Positions 52,733 through 62,995 of a stretch of 64,000 nucleotides of DNA are shown one piece after another. This DNA comes from Bacteroides sp. (lineage in GTDB: Bacteria; Bacteroidota; Bacteroidia; Bacteroidales; Bacteroidaceae). A program made the position numbers and the translations under genes. The notes under the pieces are model-generated. The model searched no databases, had not been told where the DNA came from, and worked only from the letters and a program-made list of their open reading frames with translations. The DNA is taken from NCBI GenBank assembly GCA_021202275.1, contig JAJQDI010000026.1, positions 258,169-322,168 of the forward strand, written 5' to 3'. Each line of letters begins with the position of its first letter. Position 1 is the first letter of the stretch.

Positions 52733-54373
52733 TTATTTCTCCAGTTGATTGAGGGAATCGAGCTTCTTTGTTTCCAGGAATTCGTAAATACCACACAGGT
52801 GCTCTTTTGCTTGTTTATTGCCAAATTCATATACTTTGGTAACCAGCCCGTCGAGGAAGTCACGGTCGTGCGATACAACGATCAGCGTACCATCGAAGTC
52901 AACCAATGCTTGTTTGAGAATATCTTTTGTTTTCAGGTCTAAGTGGTTGGTCGGTTCATCCAGGATAAGCAGGTTGACCGGTTCGAGCAATAGTCTGATC
53001 ATGGCCAGGCGGGTGCGTTCTCCGCCGGAGAGTACTTTTACCTTTTTGGTAGATTCTTCTCCACCGAACATGAAAGCTCCCAGCAGGTCACGGATCTTGT
53101 TGCGTATCTCTCCTTTGGCTGCATCGTCGATGGTCTGGAATACAGTCAGATTCTCATCCAGTAAAGAGGCCTGATTCTGTGCGAAATAGCCAATTTGTAC
53201 GTTGTGTCCCAGCGTCAAAACTCCTTCGTGGTCAATCTCTTGCATGATACATTTGACAAGGGTAGATTTTCCTTCTCCGTTCTTCCCCACAAAAGCTACT
53301 TTGTCTCCACGTTCTACAGTCAGGTTAGCATTACTGAATACCAGATGCTCTCCATAGGTTTTTCCTACATTTTCCATGGTCACCGGATAGCTGCCCGAAC
53401 GGGGAGATGGCGGGAATTTCAACCGTAAGGCAGACGTATCTTCTTCATCTACTTCAAGTATTTCGAGCTTTTCCAGCATTTTTACCCGGCTTTGTACCTG
53501 CAGGGTCTTGGAGTAAGTACCTTTGAAGCGTTCGATAAACTCTCTGGTCTCAGCAATAAACTTTTGTTGTTCGTCGTAGGCTTTCTGTTGCTGTTCGCGA
53601 CGTTCTTTGCGAAGCTCCAGGTATTTGGAGTAGTTGACTTTATAGTCATAGATACGCCCCATGGTCACTTCGATGGTGCGGGTAGTGATATTATCTACGA
53701 ATTTCCGGTCGTGACTGATTACGATCACTGCTTTGGCACTGTTGATGAGAAACTCTTCCAGCCATTGGATCGAATCAATATCCAGGTGGTTGGTCGGTTC
53801 GTCGAGCAACAACACATCCGGCTTTTGCAGGAGCAATTTGGCCAGTTCTATGCGCATCCGCCATCCGCCACTGAAAGCGCTTGTCGGTTTGTGGAAATCA
53901 CTCCGGAGAAAGCCAAGTCCCAGAAGTGCTTTTTCTACATCTTCTTCGTAATTAGTAGCATCAATGGAATAATATTTTTCACTGAGGGCAGAGACCTCTT
54001 CAATTAGTTTCATATAAGAGTCGCTTTCGTAATCCGTACGGGTTTCCAGCTCTTTGTTGAGACGATCGATCTCTGCTTCCATTGCATGCAGGTGGGCAAA
54101 TGCCTGCGCTGTCTCCTCGAATACGGTGCGTCCGTCTTCTGTCATCAGGTGTTGGGGCAGATAAGCGACCACACACTCTTTAGGAGCCGAGACTTTTCCC
54201 CTGCTGGGTTGCCGTACACCTGCCAGTATTTTCAGAAGTGTACTCTTTCCCGCTCCGTTCTTACCCATCAGGGCTATCCGGTCTTTTTCGTTGATGACAA
54301 ATGATATATCGCTGAATAATGTCGTGCCGCCAAATTCTACGGTCAGTCCGTCTATTGAAATCATATAATCCAT
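52733..54373 (-). CDS. ABC-F family ATP-binding protein
   Basis: 546 residues, two ABC domains and no membrane part. Domain 1: Walker A GKNGAGKSTLLKIL (about 36), signature SGGWRMRIELAKLL, Walker B VLLLDEPTNHLD. The inter-domain linker (about 245-310) is charged. Domain 2: GKNGEGKSTLVKCI (about 365), SGGERTRLAMIRLL, LLILDEPTNHLD. The EQ2-type DEPTNHLD marks ABC-F, which acts on the ribosome, either as a translation factor or in antibiotic protection; which one is not visible. Met 54364 (MISIDGL) is an equally likely start. -7 box TATCTTTG (minus) at 54388-54395. Confidence 0.93.
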   Translation of the reverse strand: MDYMISIDGLTVEFGGTTLFSDISFVINEKDRIALMGKNGAGKSTLLKILAGVRQPSRGKVSAPKECVVAYLPQHLMTEDGRTVFEETAQAFAHLHAMEAEIDRLNKELETRTDYESDSYMKLIEEVSALSEKYYSIDATNYEEDVEKALLGLGFLRSDFHKPTSAFSGGWRMRIELAKLLLQKPDVLLLDEPTNHLDIDSIQWLEEFLINSAKAVIVISHDRKFVDNITTRTIEVTMGRIYDYKVNYSKYLELRKERREQQQKAYDEQQKFIAETREFIERFKGTYSKTLQVQSRVKMLEKLEILEVDEEDTSALRLKFPPSPRSGSYPVTMENVGKTYGEHLVFSNANLTVERGDKVAFVGKNGEGKSTLVKCIMQEIDHEGVLTLGHNVQIGYFAQNQASLLDENLTVFQTIDDAAKGEIRNKIRDLLGAFMFGGEESTKKVKVLSGGERTRLAMIRLLLEPVNLLILDEPTNHLDLKTKDILKQALVDFDGTLIVVSHDRDFLDGLVTKVYEFGNKQAKEHLCGIYEFLETKKLDSLNQLEK

Positions 54374-54607
54374 TTAGAAATGAGGCGCAAAGATAAGTAT
54401 AAATAGAGAGTAAATAAGGATCCTGTGCCAACTTTTGCCTCTCCGGACCTTCGGGTAAGCTGTTATGAACAGGGTAGAGACATTTTTTGTTCTTTGAGAA
54501 AGGGTAGATAAAATCTGCTTTTACCATCACTTTTTGGGAAAAAAGGAAATGAAGAGTATCAAAATGAAAGGAAAAAAATATAATTCTTGATTTGTTATTA
54601 ATTTTTT

Positions 54608-54615
54608 ATATCTTT
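54608..54615 (+). promoter_or_regulatory. -7 box (TATCTTTG) of the response regulator gene
   Basis: TAnnTTTG match 43 bp before ATG 54658. It places the transcript start near 54622 and excludes the in-frame start at 54592. Confidence 0.6.
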
Positions 54616-54657
54616 GTTTCCCGTGTGAAACCTAATTACGTGCATATCCCCCAACTT

Positions 54658-55065
54658 ATGGATACAGTAAAGAATAATATGAAAAATGAGTACCGCCCGT
54701 TGATCCTGGTGGCGGAAGATGACGATAGTAATTTCAAACTGATTAAGGCCATCATTGGAAAGAAATGTGATGTGAAGTGGGCAAGGACCGGAGAAGAGAT
54801 GGTGAGCCTGTTCCGTGAAAATAAGAATGAGGCTGAAGCCATACTCATGGATATCAAGATGCCGGTGATGAACGGGCTCGAAGCGACACAAATAATCCGC
54901 GAAGAATCTGAGGATATCCCCATTATTATGCAAACGGCTTATGCGTTCAGCACAGATCGTGAGAACGCGATGCAAAGCGGAGCTACAGAGGTTCTGGTAA
55001 AGCCCATCACACTGGACCGGCTGAGAGGATGTCTTTCCAAATACCTTCCCGATCTGGTCTGGTGA
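54658..55065 (+). CDS. Single-domain response regulator (CheY-like)
   Basis: 135 residues from Met 54658 (MDTVKNNMKNEYRPLILVAEDD), or 128 from 54679. Only a receiver domain: acidic pair EDDD (about 20), phospho-acceptor Asp in AILMDIKMPVMNGLEA (about 66), Thr/Ala in IIMQTAYAF and Lys in EVLVKPITLDRL (about 117). No output domain and no histidine kinase in the window, so it likely receives phosphate from a remote hybrid kinase. Confidence 0.92.
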   Translation: MDTVKNNMKNEYRPLILVAEDDDSNFKLIKAIIGKKCDVKWARTGEEMVSLFRENKNEAEAILMDIKMPVMNGLEATQIIREESEDIPIIMQTAYAFSTDRENAMQSGATEVLVKPITLDRLRGCLSKYLPDLVW

Positions 55066-55190
55066 ATAAAGGGCGGCCACTGTCTGTTCCTGAATAATAT
55101 CCTGTTGTTCTAAATCGCTCAGACGGAAATGGGTGCGCAACCTTTCTTTTTTGCAGACCGGAATAGATCCATCCTATAAACAAATCAGAT

Positions 55191-55271
55191 GAGGGTGTCT
55201 GAAAAGTCTTTTCTGAATGATCCTTTTACAGTTGTCTGTAAGGAATAGAATGGGACTTTTGAGACACCCTC
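55191..55271. repeat. Inverted repeat between response regulator and PiT gene
   Basis: 18-bp arms GAGGGTGTCTGAAAAGTC (55191-55208) and its complement with one mismatch (55254-55271), loop 45 bp. It sits between convergent genes and is probably a transcription-end or dispersed hairpin. No coding content. Confidence 0.6.
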
Positions 55272-55300
55272 GTTTGGTGTATGAGAGATTCTTATGGTGT

Positions 55301-57554
55301 TCAGATCATCTGTGGCTCTAACTGGAATTTACGACTTACTTTCATCAGGTTGATGGTGTAGGTAACTACGTTCTGGGCTTCCTGTAAAATAGTCAGATAT
55401 ACCATACTGGTCTTTATTCCACTGTTTTTTCCCTGGATACGTTTCAGTTCTTCTCTTTTGAGCAGGGCCAGCTGATTGTTCAGTGCGTTTACTTTCATCA
55501 GTTCTTCCCGGAAACTGTCGTAATTGTTTTCTTCCAGTTTGATGCGACAGGAGCGGATCAGTTCGGTGATTTGCTGGGATACATCGGCAAATTCTTTTTT
55601 CTGTTCTTCTTCCAGCGGATTGAAGTTGTTATCTATATGTTCCAGACAAGGTTCGCACAGTCTGCCGATACTATATACCAGTTCGCCCGCGAAATCATTT
55701 CCCTGGTAGTAATAAAGCCCTTTTTCAAGTACGGTTTTATTGTCTAACCGGCAGATAGCAACTGTACCGGTGCGTTTCATCTGTTTGATGAGTTGCTTTT
55801 CAAATTTGGTAGTTCCCATGGCTCTGCGCAATCCTCTCAGATTTTCCTTTAAGAAAGAAGTACTGGTGCGTTCGAACGTCTCTTCCGCGTATTGAAGCAC
55901 TTTGGAGAGTTGTTCGCGTGTGTGAGAGCGCATAAGTTCCAGGGCGTCGTCCGGATTCTCTGTTTGCAACAGGCGGGTCAATATCTCGTCTTCTTTTTGT
56001 TTCTCTTTTTTCTTTTTGAAAGCCATCTGACTTCGGATCAGGATCACTACGGCAAGCACGATCATGGCACCAATAGCTATCATACCGCCGAAATAGATGA
56101 TCAGAGCCACCAGGAAACAGAGCGTAAATGCAGCTCCCGCGGTCAGGAACCATCCACCGATCACCGAAAGTACTCCTGTGACGCGATACACAGCCGAGTC
56201 TCTTCCCCAGGCGCGGTCGGCCAGCGAAGTACCCATAGCTACCATGAAAGTCACATAGGTGGTAGAAAGGGGGAGTTTCATAGAAGTACCTACTGCGATC
56301 AGAAGACCGGCAAGTACGAGGTTGATGGATGCCCGCACCAGGTCAAAAGCAGCGCCATCTTCCAGGATGGCTTCGTCTTTACGGAACCGGGTATCTATCC
56401 ATTTCTTGGCGGGAGCAGGAGTTATTTTAGAAACAGCATTGGAAAGGTTCAGGCTCATGCGTACTACTTTCCGGGCAATGGGAGTGCTGCCGAAAGTCTC
56501 TTCTCCTTCGTCTTGCCGGGAAAGGTTGACGGAGGTTTTGATCACATTCTGTGCCTTTTTAGAGGTGCATAGAGCATATACCATGATGGCGCCTGCTCCT
56601 ACCAGAAAATACCAGGGCGTTTTGGCTGGCCCCAGCAGGGAGGTCATCAGAAAGTTGTCGGGTCCTGCAGCTAATCCATTTGTCGTATAATCTACAAAAG
56701 AGGAATAACCTGCCAGAGGAACTCCGATGAAATTGACTAAGTCGTTTCCTGCGAATGCCATGGCCAACGCGAAAGTACCCATGAGTACAACTACTTTGAA
56801 TACATTCACTTTCAGCCAGTGAAGTATCTGCATCAGAATGGTAGAAACAACAAAAAATACACCCACCAGCATCGTCGTGTTTTCCTGTATCCATATTTTG
56901 TTGTCTCCCGTCATAAAGGAACTGTCTTTCAGTCCTTTGATCAGCATGAAGTACAAGATGGAAGTAGCGGCAATGCCTCCGAACAGACCGATCGTATATT
57001 TCATGTGTTTTTTTGTAATTGAAAGAGAAGATAAGACGGGTAATGTATTGTACCAGACTTCCGAAAAAGAACGCTATAGCTACAGACAGGAAGATACCCA
57101 TGATCACGGAAAGGGCCTTTTCTGTATTGATCAGATCTCCGAAGGAGAGAATATCACTGCTGTGTACCTTGAGTAACGCGATGGCAAAAGTTCCTCCCAA
57201 TAGTTCGAAGACCATAGATACGGTAGTGGAAGTGGGCATACCCATGGAGTTGAACAGGTCCAGCAATACCACATCCGTCAGCATCACAGCTATCAGGATA
57301 TATATAATCTCTGTGAAATAAAAGTGTTGAGGTTGATAAATGCCGTGACGCGCGATTTCCATCATTCCGTTGGACATACACGCACCGGCAAAAATACCAA
57401 TGGCGGCAATGACAAGGACCAACCGGAAAGGGGCAGCTTTCGCGCCTACTGCCGAATTGAGAAAGTTAACGGCATCGTTACTGACCCCCACCATGAGGTC
57501 GAAGACGGCCAGAATAAAAAGGAATATGACAATACATAAAAAAGCTGTTTCCAT
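55301..57554 (-). pseudogene. PiT family inorganic phosphate transporter, frameshifted at A7
   Basis: Low-affinity phosphate permease with a C-terminal PhoU-like domain. The first part from Met 57554 reads VFDLMVGVSNDAVNFLNSAVG (PiT signature GANDxAN-like), MPTSTTVSMVFELLGG and FSFNYKK. The second part resumes KYTIGLFGGIAATSILYFML with further helices, SLADRAWGRDSAVYRVTGVL, then the soluble helical domain (about the last 200 residues). Together about 750 residues, normal for Bacteroidales. The frames join only if one base is removed from the A7 run (minus strand, bases 57014-57008); with six A it reads NYKKHMKYTIG. No other damage. It lies 64 bp downstream of ppk on the same strand. Confidence 0.88.
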
Positions 57555-57618
57555 ATTGTAATCTTAATTTCTACCTGCAAAGAAACCGTTTAATTGTTGC
57601 AGGGAAATGTCATACATA

Positions 57619-59690
57619 TTACGGAAATGTTTCATTCTCTTTTTTCAGGTAATTATAAAAGTCATATTGTGCGCGTACAGGTTTTTCCTTTTTGTTGTGT
57701 TTAAATACATTTTCCAGTCTTTCGTTCACGAAACAGGCTTTCTGGTTGTCATTCAGTTGTATGTCCAGCATCCGGACGATCTGGTCTTTCAGGTCTTTAT
57801 CGTATACCGGAGTAACAGCTTCGATGCGCCGGTACAGATTGCGACACATCCAATCGGGTGATCCCAGGAACAGGTGAGGATCTCCGGCATTTCCGAAATA
57901 CCAGATCCGGGCGTGTTCCAGGAAACTGTCTACAAGGCGGGTGATTCGGATATTCCGGCTATAAGGCTGGTTGGGAATGAGGCAGCAGATACCCCGCACA
58001 ATGAGGTCGATCTCTACTCCCTGTTGTGACGCGTGATAGAGAAGGTTGATCATTTCAGGATCCTGGAGGGCATTCATCTTCAGGATGATCCGTCCTCCTT
58101 TGCCCTGACGGGCCAGCCCGATCTCACGGGCGATCAGTTCCTGGAGACTGGAGATCAGATTGAACTGGGCTACGAGCAGATGACGGAATTTCGGTTTCTT
58201 TTTTCCTTGGATAGCGCGGAACAGATGATATACATCCTTCACGATCTCTTTATCCGAAGTGAACAGGCCACTATCTGCGTATAAAGTAGCAGTCTTTTCA
58301 TTGAAATTGCCTGTACTGATGTATGCGAAACTTTTGACTGGTTCTTCCTTTTTGTTCTTACGAAGTACCAGTGCAACTTTCGCGTGCACTTTCAGTCCCG
58401 GTATACTATATATAATATGTATACCTGCTTTTTCCATCATCTGCGCGGTACTCAGATTGTGTTCTTCATCGAAGCGCGCCTTTAATTCTACAAAAACAGT
58501 AACCTTCTTTCTGTTTTGAGCGGCAGCGATCAGCGCGTGGATCACCTCGGAATTTTCCGCTACTCTGTATTGAGTGACCATGATCTCAGAGGTCATGGGG
58601 TCTTGTACAGCTTCATACAGGAAATGGATAAAATGTTCGAACGAATGGTAAGGGTAATGAAGCAACAGATCCTTTCGTTGGATATAGTCGAATACGGACT
58701 CTTGGCTGTTGAGGCACCGGAGTTTCATCGGTTGGGGTTTTCTGGTCTGTTCCGGAGTCTGGTTCGGATTGGGTAAGAGTCGCAGATCTTCCATATTCAG
58801 ATGTATATTGTCTGGCGACAACTCGTTTTCTTTGATGCTGAAAACCTCCATCAGGAAATGCAGGAAATCCGTTGGCATGGAACGGTCGTATACAAAACGA
58901 CTGACCGCACCTATCTTTCTCTTCTTTACTTTCTTCCTGACTTGTTCCACAATATCGGTTTGGGAAGTATCATCGATCAGAATATCAGCGTCGCGGGATA
59001 TTTTGATGCAATAACTGCTGTCGACTTTGTAGCCGGGGAACATGATAGGCAGGTTGGCTTTAATGATATCTTCGATAAATATCAGGTAATATTTCCCATT
59101 CCTGGGGGGAGTTCGATGAAACGGGGTACTTTGCTGTACGGGAGCTTGATCACAAAATAGTGTGTATGCAACGAACTGTTTGGGGAGGTCTCTTTAGGAT
59201 AAAGTCGTACGGCCAGATAAAGTCGGTTGTCCCGTAAAAAAGAGATGACTTTATCTTTGGAGATAGGTACCGGTTGCAGATAAGGAAATATCTCTTCCCG
59301 GAAGAAGTTTTCCGTAAATTCCCGATGGAAAGGTTTTACTTCGGGTGTCTGGTAAAAGATGATCTTGTTTTTTTGCAATGCCGGGAGTATCTGTTCTTCA
59401 TAAATGCGGGTACGTTTTTCTGTTTGCCGGTTTACTTCCGCTTGTATCTGATGCAGGAGTTGTGTGGCCGACTGTACATCTTCCTCTTCACTCAGGGTTA
59501 CTCCGGAAGCTATGGCCCGGTGGTCTGCTACCCGTATTTTGTAGAATTCTTCGAGATTGGATGAGTAAATGGAAAGAAAATTGATCCGTTCGTATAAAGG
59601 AAGTCTCTCATCTTCTGCTTCCAGAAGTACCCGGTAGTTAAAAGATAGCCAGCTTATGTCGCGCTTGAAGTAATTATATTGGTTTTCCAT
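57619..59690 (-). pseudogene. ppk1: Polyphosphate kinase, frameshifted at C6
   Basis: Makes polyphosphate from ATP. Met 59690 (MENQYNYFKRDISWLSFNYRVL) opens the N and H domains. The frame runs to a TGA after FIELPPGMGNIT. Shifting by one base at the C6 run (minus strand, 59109-59104) gives PPRNGKYYLIFIEDIIKANLPIMFPGYK and the frame then continues unbroken to 57619. The catalytic part has HYPYHSFEHFIHFL, TQYRVAENSEV, HAKVALVLR (the autophosphorylated His) and GSPDWMCRNLYRRIE. About 690 residues in total, normal. Promoter at 59706-59736. Probably co-transcribed with the PiT gene. Confidence 0.9.
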
Positions 59691-59705
59691 AGATCCAGTT
59701 TTGTC

Positions 59706-59736
59706 CAAATATAGTATCTTTGTTGATATAAACAAA
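59706..59736. promoter_or_regulatory. Overlapping divergent promoters of ppk and the phosphodiesterase gene
   Basis: Minus strand: TTTG (59736-59733), 19-bp spacer, TATATTTG (59713-59706), for ppk. Plus strand: TATCTTTG (59715-59722) for the gene at 59744. The two -7 boxes are one base apart and back to back, so the polymerase can probably use only one at a time. Confidence 0.7.
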
Positions 59737-59743
59737 ACAAAAG

Positions 59744-60235
59744 ATGATAAGAATCGGGTTACTCTCGGATACACATTCCTACTGGGATGAAAAGTATCTG
59801 CAATACTTTGAAACGTGCGATGAGATCTGGCATGCCGGGGATTTCGGTTCACTGGAAATTGCTCTCAAATTGCAGGCATTTCGTCCTTTGCGGGGAGTAT
59901 ATGGTAATATTGACGGACAGGAGATCCGGAGGCATTTTCCTCTGGTCAATCGTTTTACAATAGAAGGTGCCGAAGTCTTGATGAAACACATCGGAGGTTA
60001 TCCCGGTAAATACGACCCTTCGATCCAGGGTAGCCTGCTGACCCGTCCTCCCAAACTGTTTATCAGCGGACACTCCCATATCCTGAAAGTCAAATACGAT
60101 AAAACACTGGATATGCTCCATATAAATCCCGGTGCCGCGGGTATCTACGGCTTTCACAAAGTACGTACCATGGTTCGTTTCGCGATCGAGGAAGGAGTTT
60201 TCAAAGACCTGGAAGTCATAGAACTGGCAGGCTGA
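59744..60235 (+). CDS. YfcE/MJ0936-like metallophosphodiesterase
   Basis: 163 residues. Metal and active-site motifs in order: LLSDTHSYWD (DxH), WHAGDFGS (GD), GVYGNIDGQE (GNxD), MKHIGGYPGKY (His) and ISGHSHILKVKYD (GHxH). The family hydrolyses phosphodiesters in vitro; physiological substrate is unknown. Start ATG 59744 lies about 15 bp past the expected transcript start. Ends 40 bp before the convergent beta-barrel gene. Confidence 0.93.
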   Translation: MIRIGLLSDTHSYWDEKYLQYFETCDEIWHAGDFGSLEIALKLQAFRPLRGVYGNIDGQEIRRHFPLVNRFTIEGAEVLMKHIGGYPGKYDPSIQGSLLTRPPKLFISGHSHILKVKYDKTLDMLHINPGAAGIYGFHKVRTMVRFAIEEGVFKDLEVIELAG

Positions 60236-60275
60236 GCCGGAAACCGTTCCCTTTATTGCAGGATGCTTGCGTGGA

Positions 60276-61033
60276 TCACAGATGGATACCTATCCCTACG
60301 GACAGGTTGAGGTGGCTTTGGTGGGGCGAATGGTATTTTTTCTCTGTGATGATCTCTCCTTCATATAAATCTGTTTGTCTGAATCTATATGTAGGTCTCT
60401 GATGAGATTGCATATAAGTTATATCTGTGTAAAAGCTGACCCTGTGTGAGATATGATAGTGTATGGAAGTACCTGCGGACAAGATGCCGGTAGTATGGTC
60501 TGTATTTTTTTCGTATTATAGGATATCTGATATATTTCATTATTCTCTTTCCCTTTCAGAGTAAAGTCGAGACTGGTTATCCGCGTTTCTGCAAATCCGA
60601 GGCCCAACCGGGGAGATACGCTCCATTTGTTCCATCGCATCCGGTAGGCAATGCCTACAATGCCGTAAGCCAACGTCCTGGCATCCTGATCTTCTCTGTA
60701 TCCCGAAATGTAATAATCGTTTTCATAAGGAGAAGCAAGGGCTTCATATAGCATCCTGTTTTTCCGGCCGGGCAACATTGCCTGGAGATTGGCATATATT
60801 CCCCAATGCGATCCCAGAAAGTAAGTATACTGTATATTGAATACAGGTAAGGCTCTTTGCCGGTAACTGAGCAGGGAGGTGGGGTTCGTTGAGCTGGTGT
60901 GCGAAAGTAACAGATTGGTTCCTCCTCCGATCTCTAATAAATAACGGATGGGCTTTTCTTCCTGTGCTTTGCTGTTCATCGCAAATAAAGAGATACAGAG
61001 GACCGAAATAAGATGTATACAGGTGGATTTCAT
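60276..61033 (-). pseudogene. Outer-membrane beta-barrel-like protein, frameshifted at A7
   Basis: Signal peptide MKSTCIHLISVLCISLFAMNSKAQ, then alternating amphipathic strands (RYLLEIGGGTNLLLSH, PVFNIQYTYFLGSHWGIYANLQAML, TLAYGIVGIAYRMRWNKWSVSPRLGLGFAET) as in small porin-like barrels. Frame 1 ends shortly after SYNTKKIQT. One base added to the A7 run (minus strand, 60511-60505) gives NTKKNTDHTTGILSAGTSIH, then HYHISHRVSFYTDITYMQ and a last strand SHLNLSVGIGIHL, a proper barrel C terminus. Combined length about 252. Family not recognised. 18 bp downstream of the lipoprotein gene at 61052, likely one operon. Confidence 0.7.
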
Positions 61034-61051
61034 ATGGGAACTGTTATCAGG

Positions 61052-61594
61052 TTAATAGAACTCTACAGGCGTGCTGTCTGCTTCCACGGTTTTTCCACTG
61101 ACTAAGGTACATACGACTCTGAATGTGTATCTGCCAGGAGCCAGGGGGTAGAGCATGGCTTTGTAGAGAGAGGTTTGTTTACACTGGGTCAATAATTCAC
61201 CGGTAGACGTGACATCATACAGCTGGTCTTCTAAAGCAAGCGGATAGTCTTTGAACCTGTCCGAGACAAGTGTTCCGGATGTCTGATCTGTTTCGGAGTC
61301 AGATCGTGCGTATATATCTATTTTACTGATCGCGTCGATAAATGTCGGAATATTGAAAAAAGAATCTGATTCGTAAGGTCCTGTGTCAATGATCAACCGG
61401 ATACAGAGCAGATAGGCTTCTGCTTTGACGCGGTGTTCCTGGCTCAGGACAGGGACTTCTCCGGTATTGTCTAAATGTGTCAATTCCACTCCTGTCAATG
61501 TCGCGGGAATAGGGATCATTTCAGGATCGTCGTCATGGCACCTCATCGCGGTAAACAAGATCAATAAAAGAAAAAGTAATTTGTACCTGAACAT
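61052..61594 (-). CDS. Lipoprotein of unknown function
   Basis: 180 residues. Signal peptide ending TAMRC (Cys about 19) followed by HDDDPE, an acidic stretch of the kind that sends lipoproteins to the cell surface in this phylum. The remaining part is beta-rich, with ALEDQLYDVTSTGELL and a C-terminal PLAPGRYTFRVVCTLVSG strand pair resembling an Ig-like fold. I do not recognise the family. Precedes the beta-barrel gene, suggesting a surface pair. Confidence 0.75.
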   Translation of the reverse strand: MFRYKLLFLLLILFTAMRCHDDDPEMIPIPATLTGVELTHLDNTGEVPVLSQEHRVKAEAYLLCIRLIIDTGPYESDSFFNIPTFIDAISKIDIYARSDSETDQTSGTLVSDRFKDYPLALEDQLYDVTSTGELLTQCKQTSLYKAMLYPLAPGRYTFRVVCTLVSGKTVEADSTPVEFY

Positions 61595-61854
61595 AGTATA
61601 TAATAGAGATTTGGTTTCAGTCGTTTTTAAAGGTACGGGATTTTTATTTTAAAAACAAAGTTTGCACAGAAATATTGCAGCTGTCTCCCTGATTATTTTG
61701 CCATATCAAAATTCTTTTCGTTCTTTGTCGTTGCTTTGAAGAGATATCCTGAATGATATGGCAATTTATATCAGTTCGAAATGAATATTTTATCACAGTG
61801 AAAGGAAGATAGAATTCAAATACACAGAAGCATTTAATAAAATCAAGATATAAT

Positions 61855-62994
61855 ATGAAAACTTATTTAGTGACTGGTGCGGCTGGTTTTATCGGAGCTA
61901 ATTACCTGAAATACATCCTGGCCAAACATGCAGATATACGTGTGGTGGTACTGGATGCCTTGACCTATGCCGGTAATCTGGGTACTATCGTTTCGGATCT
62001 GGACAACGAACGTTGCTTTTTTGTGAAAGGCGATATTTGTGACCGTGAACTTGCAGATCAGTTGTTTGCCGAATATCGTTTTGATTATGTGGTGAACTTT
62101 GCGGCTGAAAGCCATGTAGACCGTAGTATCGAAAATCCGCAATTGTTTCTGATCACTAACATCCTGGGAACACAAAATCTGTTGGATGCGGCTCGTCGGG
62201 CCTGGGTAACAGGAAGAGATGCGCAGGGATATCCTACCTGGCAAAAAGGGGTACGGTTTCATCAGGTATCTACCGATGAGGTGTATGGCTCTTTAGGTGA
62301 AGAAGGATATTTTACAGAGACTACCCCGCTATGTCCTCACAGTCCTTACAGTGCTTCCAAAACGAGTGCGGATATGGTGGTGATGGCCTATCACGATACC
62401 TATAAAATGCCGGTAACCATCACCCGCTGTTCCAATAATTACGGGCCCTATCATTTTCCGGAGAAGTTGATCCCTCTGATCATCAAGAATATATTAGAGG
62501 GAAAGAAACTTCCGGTATATGGAGACGGCAGCAATGTGCGCGACTGGTTATATGTAGAAGATCATTGTAAAGCCATCGACCTGGTTGTACGTAAAGGTAC
62601 GGAAGGAGAAGTCTATAATGTAGGTGGACACAATGAAAAGACCAATCTCGAGATCGTGAAACTGACCATTGCTACCATTCGCCGGTTGTTGACGGATAAA
62701 CCCGAATATAGAGAAGTCCTGAAACACAAACAAAAAGATGATCGGGGTGAGATCTCGATCGATTGGATCGACGAAACGCTGATCACTTTTGTAAAAGATC
62801 GTCTGGGACACGACCAGCGGTATGCGATTGATCCGACGAAGATCTCCAACGAACTGGGGTGGTCTCCTGAGACACGGTTTGAAGAAGGTATTGTGAAAAC
62901 GATTGAGTGGTATCTGAATAATCAGTCATGGGTGGAAGAAGTCACCAGTGGCGATTATCAGAACTACTACGACCGCATGTATGGTAAAAAATAG
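61855..62994 (+). CDS. rfbB: dTDP-glucose 4,6-dehydratase
   Basis: Converts dTDP-glucose to dTDP-4-keto-6-deoxyglucose, the second step to dTDP-L-rhamnose. 379 residues, slightly longer than the usual 350-360. Features: NAD loop VTGAAGFIGANYLKYIL at the N terminus, NFAAESHVDRSI, STDEVYGSLGEEGYF, catalytic YSASKTSAD (Tyr-x-x-x-Lys), RCSNNYGPYHFPEKLIPL and VRDWLYVEDHC. The other rml genes are not in the window. The stop is TAG. Confidence 0.96.
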   Translation: MKTYLVTGAAGFIGANYLKYILAKHADIRVVVLDALTYAGNLGTIVSDLDNERCFFVKGDICDRELADQLFAEYRFDYVVNFAAESHVDRSIENPQLFLITNILGTQNLLDAARRAWVTGRDAQGYPTWQKGVRFHQVSTDEVYGSLGEEGYFTETTPLCPHSPYSASKTSADMVVMAYHDTYKMPVTITRCSNNYGPYHFPEKLIPLIIKNILEGKKLPVYGDGSNVRDWLYVEDHCKAIDLVVRKGTEGEVYNVGGHNEKTNLEIVKLTIATIRRLLTDKPEYREVLKHKQKDDRGEISIDWIDETLITFVKDRLGHDQRYAIDPTKISNELGWSPETRFEEGIVKTIEWYLNNQSWVEEVTSGDYQNYYDRMYGKK

Positions 62995-62995
62995 A

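Noticed and set aside
55191..55271. Insertion-sequence end
   Set aside because: GAGGGTGTCT inverted arms resemble IS-like or terminator repeats, but no transposase or target duplication is present and the spacing suits a 3'-end hairpin.
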